64,000 bases of DNA from Nocardia rhizosphaerihabitans (GCF_014646295.1 NZ_BMNE01000002.1:1117440-1181439); one strand, 5' to 3'. Counted from the stretch's first letter, positions 54,991 through 64,000 are shown. Translations and numbers: made by a program. The notes: generated from the sequence alone by a model not told the origin.

Positions 54991-56073
54991 ATGGACCGAG
55001 TTCACCTGGTGGTGGTCTCCATCCGTCATGCTGGTGCCGTGGTAGTTGTCTCGGATGTCGTCCCGGTGCGCGGCAGTGAATATTCGATCTTGTTGCGCCG
55101 GATCAGGGCGGCAGGCCTGTTGGACCGGAATCTGCGGTACTACGGGTGGAAGAGCGCGCTCACCGCGACGGCGTTCGTCGCCGGGTGGGCGGCGTTCTTC
55201 GTCCTCGGTGACTCGTGGTGGCAGCTGGGCGTCGGGGTGTTCCTGGCCGCGGTGTTCTCACAGATCGCGTTCCTCGGCCACGACGCCGGGCACAAGCAGA
55301 TCTTCGCGTCCCGCCGCGCCAACTACCTGTACGGCCTGATCGCGGGCAACCTCGCCATCGGCCTGAGCATCGGCTGGTGGACCAGCAATCACAACCGGCA
55401 CCACGCCCACCCCAATACCGAGGGCGCCGATCCGGATGTGATGGGAATCCTGGCCTTTTCCGGTGATCGAGCCCGGGCGGGCAAGGGGATCCGCCGGGTG
55501 ATCTTCCGCTACCAGGCGTGGCTGTTCTTCCCGATGCTGTTGCTCGAAGGCGGCAGCCTGCACTACTCGAGCGTCCGGGCGGTGTTCCGCTGGCCCATCC
55601 CGAACCGGCTGTGGGAGGGCGCGCTGCTCGCCGCGCACGGCGTCGGCTACCTGTCCGCGGTCTTCCTCGTGCTCCCACCCGGAAAAGCGTTGGCGTTCAT
55701 CGCTGTTCAGCAGGGTCTGTTCGGCCTGTACATGGGCTGCACCTTCGCCCCCAACCACAAGGGGATGGAGGTGCTGCCCGAAGGCGACAACACCGACTTC
55801 CTGCGCAGACAGGTGCTCACCTCCCGCAACGTCCGCGGCGGCTTCCTCGTCGACACCGCCCTGGGCGGCCTGAACTACCAGATCGAACACCACCTGTTCC
55901 CGTCGATGCCCCGCGCCAATCTAGGCCGGGCCCAGCCGATCGTCGCCGGATACTGTGCCGAAATCGGTGTGCCGTACTGCGAAACCGGCCTCATCGAGTC
56001 CTACGTCCAAGCGCTGAGTCACCTCGACGAGGTCGGCCGCCAGACCTGGACGCCACCGCAACTGGTCGACTAG
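54991..56073 (+). CDS. Membrane fatty acid desaturase (acyl-CoA type)
   Basis: A ~360-residue integral membrane desaturase with the three His boxes HDAGHKQ, HNRHHAH and QIEHHLF that hold the diiron centre, and TM pairs before and after. Such enzymes (DesA3-like) introduce double bonds into acyl-CoA or phospholipid acyl chains, with an electron-transfer partner; none is nearby. The first ~16 codons may be untranslated; GTG 55039 is a plausible start. Confidence 0.88.
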   Translation: MDRVHLVVVSIRHAGAVVVVSDVVPVRGSEYSILLRRIRAAGLLDRNLRYYGWKSALTATAFVAGWAAFFVLGDSWWQLGVGVFLAAVFSQIAFLGHDAGHKQIFASRRANYLYGLIAGNLAIGLSIGWWTSNHNRHHAHPNTEGADPDVMGILAFSGDRARAGKGIRRVIFRYQAWLFFPMLLLEGGSLHYSSVRAVFRWPIPNRLWEGALLAAHGVGYLSAVFLVLPPGKALAFIAVQQGLFGLYMGCTFAPNHKGMEVLPEGDNTDFLRRQVLTSRNVRGGFLVDTALGGLNYQIEHHLFPSMPRANLGRAQPIVAGYCAEIGVPYCETGLIESYVQALSHLDEVGRQTWTPPQLVD

Positions 56074-56185
56074 TCACCACCTCGAGGCGCGGACCGTCGT
56101 GCGCGTCGCGGTCTCGACTGCGGGGCGGGGGGGAGATAATCGCGGGAACGCCCGGTGGTCGCCGGGTCTTTCGGGAGGTGGAGCG

Positions 56186-56569
56186 ATGGTGGCGGTCGCG
56201 TTGGTGTTCGTCGGGATCGCCGTGCTGTTGCACGGGTACATCTTCGTCATGGAGTCGTTGCAGTGGACGCGTCCGCGGACGCGGGCGACGTTCGGGATCA
56301 CGGCGGAGCAGGCCGAGGCCACCCGGGAGATGGCGTTCAACCAGGGGTTCTACAACCTGTTTCTGGCGATTGTCGCGGCGGTGGGGATGTGGTTCACCGC
56401 CTTCGGCGATGCCGGGATCGGGGTGGCGCTGGTTCTGGCCGGGGCCGGGTCGATGGTCGCCGCCGGTGTGGTGCTGCTGGTTTCCTCGCCGGACAAGGCG
56501 CGCGCCGCGCTGATCCAGTTGGTTCCGCCGCTGATCGGTTGTGTCGCGCTGGTGATCGCCCGGCTCTGA
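56186..56569 (+). CDS. DUF1304 membrane protein
   Basis: A 127-residue four-TM protein: VAVALVFVGIAVLLHGYIFVMESLQW, the conserved AFNQGFYNLFLAIVAAVGM, then IGVALVLAGAGSMVAAGVVLL and LIQLVPPLIGCVALV. NQGFYNxFLA is the DUF1304 hallmark. Function unknown. ATG 56186 follows GGGAGGTGG. Confidence 0.9.
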   Translation: MVAVALVFVGIAVLLHGYIFVMESLQWTRPRTRATFGITAEQAEATREMAFNQGFYNLFLAIVAAVGMWFTAFGDAGIGVALVLAGAGSMVAAGVVLLVSSPDKARAALIQLVPPLIGCVALVIARL

Positions 56570-56587
56570 TCACCGGTCGCACTCCTC

Positions 56588-57934
56588 TCAGACGAAATCG
56601 AAGGCGAGGGGAATCGCGATGACCACCGCTGCGGCCCAGCTGCCGTAGACGGGGAGGTAGTGGGTCTGCCAGCGTTCCAGGTCGGCGAATCCCTTTCTGC
56701 CGCGCAGGAATCCGACTTGCAGCCGCACCGACCACACCAGGTTCACCAGCAGCACCACGTTCATGCCGAGCGCGACGACCTTGTTCGGGGTGGAGCCGAA
56801 TTCGGCGATGCGGGTGAGCATGGCGGCCAGCATGACCACGTCGACGGCGAGAGCGCTGATCACCAGGACCAGCTGGACGCGGTCGAAGAGGCCGGGCGGG
56901 GCCAGCGGGTCGCGGGCCGAGATCGAGTACAGCAGTAGACCCAGCACCAGGACCAGGATCAGGTCCATCAGGATCAGCAGGGTGCGGTCGACATCGATCA
57001 CGCTGCGGGTCGTCGCGAACGCCGCGAGCAGGGCCAGCAGCATGACGATGGTGAGCGGCGTGAATACCCGGGTGAGCACCGGTGCGATGTTCTCCACGAC
57101 ATTCTGTTTCGCCTCGACCAGCCAGGCGGCGACGATCACCGCGCCCGCGGCGCCGAACGGCAGCACCCAGTCCTCGATGACCGGTTCGATACGCAGATCC
57201 AGCGTCTCGAACGCACCGACCGTGAGCCCGATGAGCACCCCGCCGCCCAGTGCGAGCAGGGTGAGGTAGACGAACCATTCGCCGGTGAACCGGATGAAGT
57301 CCATCCGGCGACGCTCCGAACGCCAGTCGCCGCCGACATAGGCGAGGCCGACGACGAACCACAGCGCGATCGGTGCGTGGATCGCGGCGATGACCTCGGT
57401 GGTCCCGCCGCTCTCGAAGGGATACAGGTTCAGTACCAGGGCGGCGAGCACGAACGACACGACCAGCGCCGCGGCGACCTTCGCGGTGACCTGCCGTTTC
57501 CACGCGAAATAGCCTGCGAGGAAAGGCAGCACGAGCAGGCTGACATTCACGGCGACGGCCGAGTCCTTCAGCCAGGCGAACCCGGCTTTCAGCGACAGCG
57601 CCGCGCTGACGGCGAGTGCCAGGACGACCAGCAGCTCCCGATTACCCTGCCGCTCAGCATCTTCGGATTCGGTGGGCAGCAGAACGAGCTGCTTCCACAG
57701 CCTTTCGGAATGCTCGCGCGCGAACTCACGGGAGATCGCATCCAGACTGCCCATTCGCTTCACCGCGACCAGAAAAGCCTCGTCGCCCGCGAGACCCGCG
57801 TCCTGCAAGGTCGAGACCTGTTCGCGCAGATGGTCTTCCATCTCGTCCACATCGGCGACCGAGATCGCGCGGTGGCGCTGCACGTAGCCGCGCCACTGCG
57901 CGATATGGGCCTGCAACTGTGCCTCGGTGTCCAT
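56588..57934 (-). CDS. Membrane protein with permease-prefix (HAAS-like) domain
   Basis: A 448-residue protein. Residues 1-80 are a helical permease-prefix/HAAS-type domain (ADVDEMEDHLREQVSTLQDAGLAGDEAFLVAVKRMGS), followed by about ten TM helices. Such proteins are usually paired with a PadR repressor, as here. ATG 57934 overlaps the PadR stop (TGATG) and has GAGGGG at good spacing; ATG 57943 is less likely. Confidence 0.85.
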   Translation of the reverse strand: MDTEAQLQAHIAQWRGYVQRHRAISVADVDEMEDHLREQVSTLQDAGLAGDEAFLVAVKRMGSLDAISREFAREHSERLWKQLVLLPTESEDAERQGNRELLVVLALAVSAALSLKAGFAWLKDSAVAVNVSLLVLPFLAGYFAWKRQVTAKVAAALVVSFVLAALVLNLYPFESGGTTEVIAAIHAPIALWFVVGLAYVGGDWRSERRRMDFIRFTGEWFVYLTLLALGGGVLIGLTVGAFETLDLRIEPVIEDWVLPFGAAGAVIVAAWLVEAKQNVVENIAPVLTRVFTPLTIVMLLALLAAFATTRSVIDVDRTLLILMDLILVLVLGLLLYSISARDPLAPPGLFDRVQLVLVISALAVDVVMLAAMLTRIAEFGSTPNKVVALGMNVVLLVNLVWSVRLQVGFLRGRKGFADLERWQTHYLPVYGSWAAAVVIAIPLAFDFV

Positions 57935-58296
57935 CACGCCCATCCCCTCGCCACGGTCGGCGGCAGCGTGGCGCTGCGCCACACCTGGTCCAACGCCTCG
58001 GCGACCACGGACCACTGCGCACGCCGCTCCGCGAGGGCCGCTCGCCCCGAATCGGTGATCAGGTAGTGCTTGCGCCGCCGTCCACTGTCGGACATGCGCC
58101 AGGCCGAGGTCACATGTCCCTGTCGCTCGAGGCGGTGCAGCAGGGGATAGAGCATCCCGTCGGTCCACTGCATCCGCCCGTGCGACAGCTCGTTCACCTG
58201 CTCGAGAATCGCGTACCCATACGACTCACCCTCGGCGAGAATCCCGAGTACCAGCGGCGTCGCCGACGCCGCCACCAGGTCTTTGTCGATCCGCAT
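57934..58296 (-). CDS. PadR-family transcriptional repressor
   Basis: A 120-residue PadR winged helix: LVLGILAEGESYGYAILEQVNELSHGRMQWTDGMLYPLLHRLERQGHVTSAW and GRRRKHYLITDSGRAALAERRAQWSVV. It should repress its own operon with the membrane protein until an inducer binds. ATG 58296. Two operator dyads lie directly upstream. Confidence 0.93.
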   Translation of the reverse strand: MRIDKDLVAASATPLVLGILAEGESYGYAILEQVNELSHGRMQWTDGMLYPLLHRLERQGHVTSAWRMSDSGRRRKHYLITDSGRAALAERRAQWSVVAEALDQVWRSATLPPTVARGWA

Positions 58297-58308
58297 CGGA
58301 CTCCTATA

Positions 58309-58345
58309 CCTAGAACCACTAGGGCACAACCTAGCAGATCTAGGT
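58309..58345. promoter_or_regulatory. Paired PadR-type operators
   Basis: CCTAG-N5-CTAGG occurs at 58309-58323 and again, extended to ACCTAG-N5-CTAGGT, at 58329-58345. The CCTAG starts are 21 bp apart, two helical turns. Located between the divergent padR and DUF429 genes. Confidence 0.65.
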
Positions 58346-58365
58346 ATGCCTCGTAGGCTTCCCGC

Positions 58366-59109
58366 ATGCGAACCCTCGGCGTCGACCTGGCGGCAGAACC
58401 TGCCAAGACCGCGCTCGCCCTCGTCGAGTGGACCGACGGCGTCGCCGTGGTGCGCGCGTTGCGACTCGGTGCGACCGACGAGGAGATCATCGCCGCTGCC
58501 AAGGGGGTGGGCCGGATCGGCATCGATGCGCCGTTCGGCTGGCCGGTCGGCTTCGTCGACTTCGTCGCGGCCCATCACGCCGGTCATCCGCCGGCGATGT
58601 CGCTGGCCTCGCGGGCCGATCGCAGGCCGTTGACCAAGCGACGCACCGACCTGGTCGTCCAGCGATCGACCGGCATCGTCCCGCTCAGTGTGTCCGCGGA
58701 CCGGATCGCGCACGTCGCCCTGCGGTGCGCGGGTCTGCTCGCTCGGCTCGGCGAGGCGGGTGTCGATGTCGATCGGGTCGACGGCACCGCTGTCGAGGTG
58801 TATCCGGCGGCCGCCTTGCGGAGGTGGGGGCTGCCGTATCGCGGGTACAAGGGCGGTGCCGCCGGGTTGGCCGCCTCCGTGCGAGCTGTCGAGGCAGCGG
58901 CTCCCTGGCTGGATCTCGGTCGGTTCGGTCAGGTCTTCGCGGCGACCGACGACGCGTTCGACAGTGTGATCTCGGCGTTGATCGCGCGGGCTGCGGCGAT
59001 CGGCCGGACCGTGGCGCCGACCGTTGCGGACCGGGTGGTCGCGGTCAACGAAGGCTGGATCCACCTGCCTGACGGGCCGCTCGCCGAGTTGCCGGATCAG
59101 ACAGTGTGA
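58366..59109 (+). CDS. DUF429 family protein
   Basis: A 247-residue protein with an RNase H-like fold: TLGVDLAAEPAKTALALVEW (first strand with Asp), GVGRIGIDAPFGWPVGF, VEVYPAAALRRWGLPYRGYK and the acidic TDDAFDSVISALIARAAA near the end. The conserved acids suggest a phosphotransfer or nuclease site, but no activity is known. ATG 58366. Divergent from padR. Confidence 0.82.
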   Translation: MRTLGVDLAAEPAKTALALVEWTDGVAVVRALRLGATDEEIIAAAKGVGRIGIDAPFGWPVGFVDFVAAHHAGHPPAMSLASRADRRPLTKRRTDLVVQRSTGIVPLSVSADRIAHVALRCAGLLARLGEAGVDVDRVDGTAVEVYPAAALRRWGLPYRGYKGGAAGLAASVRAVEAAAPWLDLGRFGQVFAATDDAFDSVISALIARAAAIGRTVAPTVADRVVAVNEGWIHLPDGPLAELPDQTV

Positions 59110-59274
59110 CGATGCGGCCGAGGGTGAACGCACACGGCCGAATTCGTTGCGGGGGGTGATGATTTCGCACCCTAGGGTGAGGATCGGCGGATTTCGCCTA
59201 ACAGGGCTGTTCAGGGTCCCGATGGAGTCATCAGTACGCGCGACCGGCGCGGCGGGGACACGAATCGAGGAATC

Positions 59275-59973
59275 ATGAAGAACGCAGTTCGGATGGGTGC
59301 GCTGATCGCCATTGCCGCGGCGTCGGTGGCAGGCTGCGGTGGGGAAATCGGTTCGGGGACAACTACGTCGACCACCACCGGCAAGGCTTCGGCGACCGCG
59401 GCACAGCCGTCGGCCGGTCAGCAGCCGCCAGCCACCCAGGCTCCCGGTGCTACCCAGGCGCCTGATGCCCCGGGCACCGTAGCGCCTGCCCCGGTCACCG
59501 AGGCGCCCGCGGAAACGTCGGCGCCGGACACCTCGGCCCCGAATCCCGCCCCCGCCAACGACATCAGAGGGCCGGGACGCTGCATCGATCCCGCCTCCAC
59601 CGGCGTGCAGAACGCCCTGTCCCGCCTCGGCGGCAGCTGGGTCGCCTCGCAGGCCTCAGCTGATCAGCCGGGTAACTGCGGACAGTTGCTATGGGTGCGC
59701 GCGGTAGGCGGAAACTCGGCAGGCGCGCCGATCCACATCCTGTTCTTCAGCGACGGAAAGTGGCTGGGCACAGCAACTTCCGAGGCTTATGCCTTCACCT
59801 ACGTCACCGGTGCCAGTGACAACGCGGTCACCGTCGACTACAAGTGGCTGGTCGCCGACGAGCCGTTCGCCGCACCGCAGGGCGGCCCGGCGACGATCAC
59901 CTACACCTGGACCGGCTCCAAGGTCACGATGAGTGCGCCGCTGCCGACGGAAGTGACCCAGCCGCACCGCTAG
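59275..59973 (+). CDS. LppP/LprE-like lipoprotein
   Basis: A 232-residue lipoprotein: signal peptide with lipobox VAGC, a ~75-residue Thr/Pro/Ala linker (likely wall-spanning and possibly glycosylated), then the folded LppP/LprE domain GRCIDPASTGVQNALSRLGGSWVASQA and WVRAVGGNSAGAPIHILFFSDGKWLGTAT. Surface exposed; function unknown. Confidence 0.88.
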   Translation: MKNAVRMGALIAIAAASVAGCGGEIGSGTTTSTTTGKASATAAQPSAGQQPPATQAPGATQAPDAPGTVAPAPVTEAPAETSAPDTSAPNPAPANDIRGPGRCIDPASTGVQNALSRLGGSWVASQASADQPGNCGQLLWVRAVGGNSAGAPIHILFFSDGKWLGTATSEAYAFTYVTGASDNAVTVDYKWLVADEPFAAPQGGPATITYTWTGSKVTMSAPLPTEVTQPHR

Positions 59974-60015
59974 GCGCAGGGGCGGCGCGGCGGATGCCGG
60001 CCTGGTCGCAGCCCG

Positions 60016-61149
60016 TCACCGCTGCGGATGCAGAACCAGGACGGTGATCTCGCTGGGCGCGAAGACCCGCAGCGGCGGACCCCAGTAGCCGGTGCCGCGG
60101 CTGGTGTAGAGCTGGGTGTTGTTCGCGTGCCTGCTCAGGCCGGCGACGACCGGCTGGTCGAGCCGGACCAGGTAGTGGAACGGCCAGATCTGACCGCCGT
60201 GGGTGTGCCCGGAGATCTGCAGGGCGACACCGGCCGCGGAGCTGTCGGCGATCTGCTTGGGCTGATGGGCCAGCAGGACGACCGGCAGGTCCGGGTCTGC
60301 GCCCGCGAGCGCGGCGGGCAGGTCGGGACCGTGGCCGGGCAGGCCGGTGCCGGTGGGGTCGTCGATACCGGCGACGACCAGCCGGTCGCCGTCGCGGTCG
60401 ACGATCCGGTGCTCGTTGTGCAGCGGCTGCCAGCCGATCGAGGCCATATGGTCGATCCAGCCCTGCGCGTCGCCGAAGTACTCGTGGTTGCCGGTGATGT
60501 AGAACCGGCCGAGCGGGGCTTCGACGCGAGCGAGCGGGTCGACCTGGGCGCTGCGCTTCGCCACCGAACCGTCGGCGAGATCACCGGCGTGACAGGCGAT
60601 ATCGGGCCGCTGTGCGTTGACCACGTCGACGACCCGCTCCGACCACCGCAGCCGGTCGATCGCGGCGAAGTGGGTGTCGGTGACGACAACGACGCGCAGT
60701 CCGTCCAGTCCCTCGGCCAGGCCGCGGATCGCGACGTCGACGGTGCGGACCCGCGGCACCCGGCGCGCCTCGTACGCGCCGTAGGCGACCAGCGCGACCG
60801 AGACCACCAGCACGCCGAGCGCCACGATCCGCGCGGCCTGCGCGCCGTCGACCCCGGCGATCGCCAGCGCGCCGCGGGCGAACACACCGATCACCGACCA
60901 TGCGAACACGACCCACAGCACGCCGAGCATGATGTCGCCGACGATGACCGCCGGGTCGGATTGGGCTGGTCCGTGACCGAGGAACATCGCGGCGGGCAGG
61001 CACAGATACCCGAGCACGCAGACCGCGGTGCCGATCCAGAACAGCGGTCCGGTGCCGCCGGAGGGCGCCGCAACCAGCGTCCACCAGGGCAGGGCGAACA
61101 GCACCGCCGGAATCAGCAATATCAACATCAGGCGTACAGCGAATCTCAC
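60016..61149 (-). CDS. Membrane-anchored metallophosphoesterase
   Basis: A 377-residue protein with four N-terminal TM helices (~1-150) and a calcineurin-like phosphoesterase domain: VVTDTHFAAI, CHAGDLADG, ITGNHEYFGD, LLAHQP and ISGHTHGGQIWP supply the dimetal ligands. The YkuE-like layout suggests activity on phospholipid or envelope phosphates. GTG 61149. Confidence 0.92.
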   Translation of the reverse strand: MRFAVRLMLILLIPAVLFALPWWTLVAAPSGGTGPLFWIGTAVCVLGYLCLPAAMFLGHGPAQSDPAVIVGDIMLGVLWVVFAWSVIGVFARGALAIAGVDGAQAARIVALGVLVVSVALVAYGAYEARRVPRVRTVDVAIRGLAEGLDGLRVVVVTDTHFAAIDRLRWSERVVDVVNAQRPDIACHAGDLADGSVAKRSAQVDPLARVEAPLGRFYITGNHEYFGDAQGWIDHMASIGWQPLHNEHRIVDRDGDRLVVAGIDDPTGTGLPGHGPDLPAALAGADPDLPVVLLAHQPKQIADSSAAGVALQISGHTHGGQIWPFHYLVRLDQPVVAGLSRHANNTQLYTSRGTGYWGPPLRVFAPSEITVLVLHPQR

Positions 61150-61270
61150 GGGGTCCCGTCCTGCGCAGGGCCGCCGGGGAGGGTCGCGGCCACGACTAGA
61201 TCATCCAGCCTAGCGTCGCCGGATCGACCGGCTCGTTGCCTGGCAGCGTGCGGGCCGGTTGACTGATCGC

Positions 61271-62170
61271 ATGCGGATCGCGTTGCTCGCCGCCGCGGCC
61301 GTCACGGTCGTGTTCGTCGTCGTCGTCGGCGTCGTCGCCGTCCGGGACGACTCCGGGCCCGCCGTCTCGGGGACGACCGAGCAGGTGCTCGAGCACGACG
61401 ACCGGACTCGGCATTACCGTGTCTACCGGCCTGCCGCGCTTCCGGCGCGACCCCCGCTGGTGGTGGTGCTGCACGGCGGACTCGGCACCGGGGAGCAGGC
61501 GCAGCGCGCGTACGGCTGGGATGCGCTGGCTGATGCGGGCGGTTTCGTCGTCGCCTATCCCGACGGCCTCGACCGCGCCTGGAACGCGGGCGGCTGCTGC
61601 GGCAATCCGGCCCGCACCGGCGTCGACGACGTGGGGTTCCTGACCAGGATGATCGACGAGCTCGTCCGCACCGTGCCGATCGACCGCGATCGGATCTACC
61701 TCACCGGCATGAGCAACGGCGCGATGATGGCGTACTCGATGGCCTGCCGGACCTCGATCGCCGCCGCCGTCGGTGCCGTCGCGGGCACCCTGCTCGACGA
61801 CTGCCCGCACCCCTCGCCGACCTCGGTGATCCACGTGCACGGCACCGACGACGAGAACGTCCGCTACGACGGTGCGCCCGGCAGCGGCGTCGCCCGGATC
61901 GACGGACCGTCGGTGCCGGAGCTGAACGAGTTCTGGCGGGCTGCCGACGACTGCGCACCGCCGCTGTCGACGATCGACGATCGCGTCACGACCCTGCGGG
62001 CGAGCTGCCGCGACGGGCGTGCGGTCGACCTCGTCACCGTGGCGGGTGCGGGGCACCGGTGGCCGGGCGCCGAGCTGTCCCCGCTCGAACGGCTCGATCC
62101 GAACAGCCGGCCCGATGCATTCGACGCGACCCGGCTGATCTGGGATTTCTTCGCCGGGCACCACCGCTGA
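61271..62170 (+). CDS. Secreted PHB depolymerase/feruloyl esterase-like hydrolase (LpqC type)
   Basis: A 299-residue exported alpha/beta hydrolase: N-terminal TM/signal (IALLAAAAVTVVFVVVVGVVAV), oxyanion region VVVLHGGLGTGEQAQR, the nucleophile GMSNGAMM, NAGGCCGNPARTGVDDVGFL and the His in GAGHRWPGA. It should cleave ester bonds outside the membrane. ATG 61271 chosen over TTG 61259. Confidence 0.88.
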   Translation: MRIALLAAAAVTVVFVVVVGVVAVRDDSGPAVSGTTEQVLEHDDRTRHYRVYRPAALPARPPLVVVLHGGLGTGEQAQRAYGWDALADAGGFVVAYPDGLDRAWNAGGCCGNPARTGVDDVGFLTRMIDELVRTVPIDRDRIYLTGMSNGAMMAYSMACRTSIAAAVGAVAGTLLDDCPHPSPTSVIHVHGTDDENVRYDGAPGSGVARIDGPSVPELNEFWRAADDCAPPLSTIDDRVTTLRASCRDGRAVDLVTVAGAGHRWPGAELSPLERLDPNSRPDAFDATRLIWDFFAGHHR

Positions 62171-62264
62171 AGTGGCACAACCGAATCCGACCTGCGGCAG
62201 CGGTGCGTCGCGGCGGATAGCCTGAGCGCAGTCACGTGGGTGGTCGTGATGCGAAGGAGCAGTG

Positions 62265-63305
62265 ATGGAGTTCGGGCCAGGGGCGAGCCTTGCGGGATAC
62301 CACATCGAACGCAGGCTCGGCGGTGGGGGCATGGGCGCGGTTGACGGCACCGAGGAGGTGCTGGTCACCGACTTCGGGATCGCCCGCAGCATGGGCGAGA
62401 CGGCCAGCCTCACCTCGGCGGGCTCGGTGCTCGGCACCCTCGCGTACGCGGCGCCCGAACAGCTCGAAGGCGCTCCGCTCGACGTGCGCACCGATGTGTA
62501 CGCCCTCGGCGGCACGCTCTACGAGCTGCTCACCGGTTTCGTCCCGTTCCAGCGGGAAAGTCCGGCCGCGTGGATCAGCGCGCACCTGATCGAACCGCCG
62601 CCGCGCCCGTCGGCAGGCAATCCGGCGCTGCCGCCGGCCATGGACGCGGTGATCGCGCGCGCCATGGCGAAGAACCCGGGCGACCGGTTCGCCAGCTGCG
62701 GTGCGCTCGCCGACGCGGCGGCGGTGGTGGCGGGGGTGACCGCGTTCGCCGTGCTCACCGCCGAAGACCGTGCGGTGACCGGCAACTCCGGCGGGCCGAC
62801 GACCTCGGCGGCGGCGCAGATCGGTGCGGTGCCGGACAGCCCGACCGCTGCGACGGTCCTGCGTCCCTGGCTCGACGACCTCCTCGTCGGCGATATGAGC
62901 GCGCTGATTCGCAAGTGCTGGACCCAGTCGCCCGCCGAGATCCCTCGGATGTACGGCGACGTCGCGCAGATCACCGACGCGGTGCGCCGCCCCGGAACCC
63001 TCGGCCAATTCGGTCCGTACTGGCAGAACAATTCGACCGTGACCGTCAGCGCGCCGGTGACCAGCGCCGACGGTGCGACGCAGGCGGTCGACCTCACCCT
63101 CGACCATGCCGCGAACGGATTCTGCGTCTCCGCATCGACCCCGTCGGCTGAGCGCACGACTCGAAGCGAGCTGCGTCACATCGGTTTTCGATATGCCCGC
63201 CGGATCGGGGGCGCGCTATGCTGCCCGGCAGGATCCGCCCGCAGGCTGTCGTGTCGCGGTCGGGTGGAGTGGGGAGCGGCGGTGCCGCACAACGGAAAGG
63301 TCTGA
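62265..63305 (+). pseudogene. Ser/Thr protein kinase with large internal deletion
   Basis: A 346-codon open frame. The Gly-rich loop (RLGGGGMGAV, residues 17-26) is followed ten residues later by the DFG block (VTDFGIARSMGE, DFG at 36-38). In PknB-type kinases these are ~130 residues apart, so the ATP Lys, the alphaC Glu and the HRD catalytic loop are missing. The C-lobe is intact (GTLAYAAPEQLEG, RTDVYALGGTLYELLTG). A shortened TM and an extracytoplasmic domain follow; the last ~50 residues are out of family. Confidence 0.8.
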
Positions 63306-63314
63306 ACTCCGATC

Positions 63315-64000
63315 ATGCTTGGCGTAACTGTGGGAGGGGCGCAGGAGCGCCGACCCAGATCCAGCAGGCTCCGGCGCACGATGGCCGGTGCCGTCGTGAC
63401 CGCGCTGCTGCCGCTCGGGGCGTCGGTGGCCGCGGTGGGTCCCGCGGCGGCGGATGCCGACCCGTCGGCGATCGACTTCCGGGTCGATTCCTCGATGGGC
63501 ACCATCAACACCCGCATCATCCGGGCCGCCGACGGCAACACCGACCGGGTGGTCTACCTGCTCGACGGTGAGCGCGCCGAGGACGACCTGAACGGCTGGG
63601 AGAAGCACACTTCCATCCCGGCGCAGATGGCGAAGTTCAACATCAATGTCGTGATGCCGGTCGGCGGGCAGTCCAGCTTCTACGCCGACTGGGAGCAGCC
63701 GAGCAACTTCTTCGGCGTCAACCCCGACGGCTCGGCTCTGCCGAGCGCGGACTCCGGGTCGGCCATCGGCGGCTGGGAAGACACCAACGGCAAGGTCACC
63801 ACCTATCAGTGGGAGACCTTCATCACCAAGACCCTGCCCGACGCGCTGAAGAGCAGGCTGGGCTTCAGCTCGACCCGCAACGGTGTGGTCGGGCTGTCCA
63901 GCGGTGGCAGCGCGGCGCTGTTGATGGCGGCCTACCATCCGGAGCAGTTCACCTACGCGGGTTCGCTGTCGGGCTACCTGCACATGTCGATGCCGGGCAT
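63315..64000 (+). CDS. Antigen 85-type mycolyltransferase/esterase, N-terminal part (runs off the right edge)
   Basis: From ATG 63315: a signal peptide (MAGAVVTALLPLGASVAAVGPAAADA), then IDFRVDSSMGTINTRII, VVYLLDGERAEDDLNGWEKHT, INVVMPVGGQSSFYADW and the nucleophile GLSSGGSAALLMAAYHP, with YAGSLSGYLHMS at the edge. The fold and motif order are those of the antigen 85 family, which transfers mycolates to arabinogalactan and trehalose. The catalytic Glu and His are beyond the window. Confidence 0.9.
   Translation, partial: MLGVTVGGAQERRPRSSRLRRTMAGAVVTALLPLGASVAAVGPAAADADPSAIDFRVDSSMGTINTRIIRAADGNTDRVVYLLDGERAEDDLNGWEKHTSIPAQMAKFNINVVMPVGGQSSFYADWEQPSNFFGVNPDGSALPSADSGSAIGGWEDTNGKVTTYQWETFITKTLPDALKSRLGFSSTRNGVVGLSSGGSAALLMAAYHPEQFTYAGSLSGYLHMSMPG

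Overview
The window is GC-rich actinobacterial chromosome, and it looks like a mycolic-acid-containing relative of Nocardia. The evidence is an antigen 85-type mycolyltransferase at the right edge, an orphan Mce-family lipoprotein, an LppP/LprE-type lipoprotein, a mycothiol-type arsenate reductase, a tmRNA tag (ADSNQREYALAA) close to the mycobacterial one, and gene order shared with Mycobacterium (prfB-mscS-like-ftsE-ftsX; two crcB genes next to pgm). No CRISPR array, rRNA operon, insertion sequence or prophage was seen.

Layout. 0-3.2 kb: start of an acyl-CoA dehydrogenase divergent from a GT39-like membrane glycosyltransferase, with two tandem operators between them; then an alpha/beta hydrolase divergent from a MerR regulator. 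3.2-7.1 kb: prfB, a MscS channel, a 49-residue membrane peptide, ftsE and ftsX, all on the minus strand. 7.1-17.5 kb: housekeeping genes (XRE regulator, FMN reductase, hisN, recQ, YdcF-like protein, acyl-ACP desaturase, smpB, DMT transporter, substrate-binding lipoprotein, ssrA). 17.5-22 kb: a catalytically degenerate serine-hydrolase-like lipoprotein, a C-terminal scrap of a reverse transcriptase and a large helicase-nuclease, which together resemble a worn defence locus. 22-35.6 kb: small regulators and enzymes, TetR/MFS efflux, two crcB genes, pgm, MFS and a DsbA-like protein, ending at tRNA-Ala.

36-44 kb is the most coherent accessory region. A TetR regulator is divergent from a tightly overlapping five-gene operon (extradiol dioxygenase, FAH-family hydrolase, FAD monooxygenase, cytochrome P450, SDR) that looks like an aromatic-ring meta-cleavage pathway. 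An orphan Mce lipoprotein lies downstream behind a perfect 36-bp palindrome. That palindrome and the operon promoter share a 40-bp element (29 of 40 bases identical by my hand alignment), which suggests one regulator controls both the pathway and a surface lipid- or substrate-binding protein.

44-58 kb: membrane proteins, a GCS2-type ligase, a SulP transporter with a possible leader peptide, a LuxR-type ATPase regulator, MFS, a membrane desaturase and a PadR-controlled membrane protein. This stretch contains several gene remnants: a pentapeptide-repeat gene, a Uma2 nuclease, a DUF4352 protein and a methyltransferase tail. 58-64 kb: DUF429 protein, lipoproteins, phosphoesterase, secreted esterase, a Ser/Thr kinase gene with a large in-frame deletion, and the partial mycolyltransferase.

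The best candidates for something undescribed are the shared 40-bp element linking the orphan Mce lipoprotein to the aromatic operon, the 49-residue peptide inside the ftsEX neighbourhood, and the three or four regulator loci with paired operators spaced by whole helical turns.
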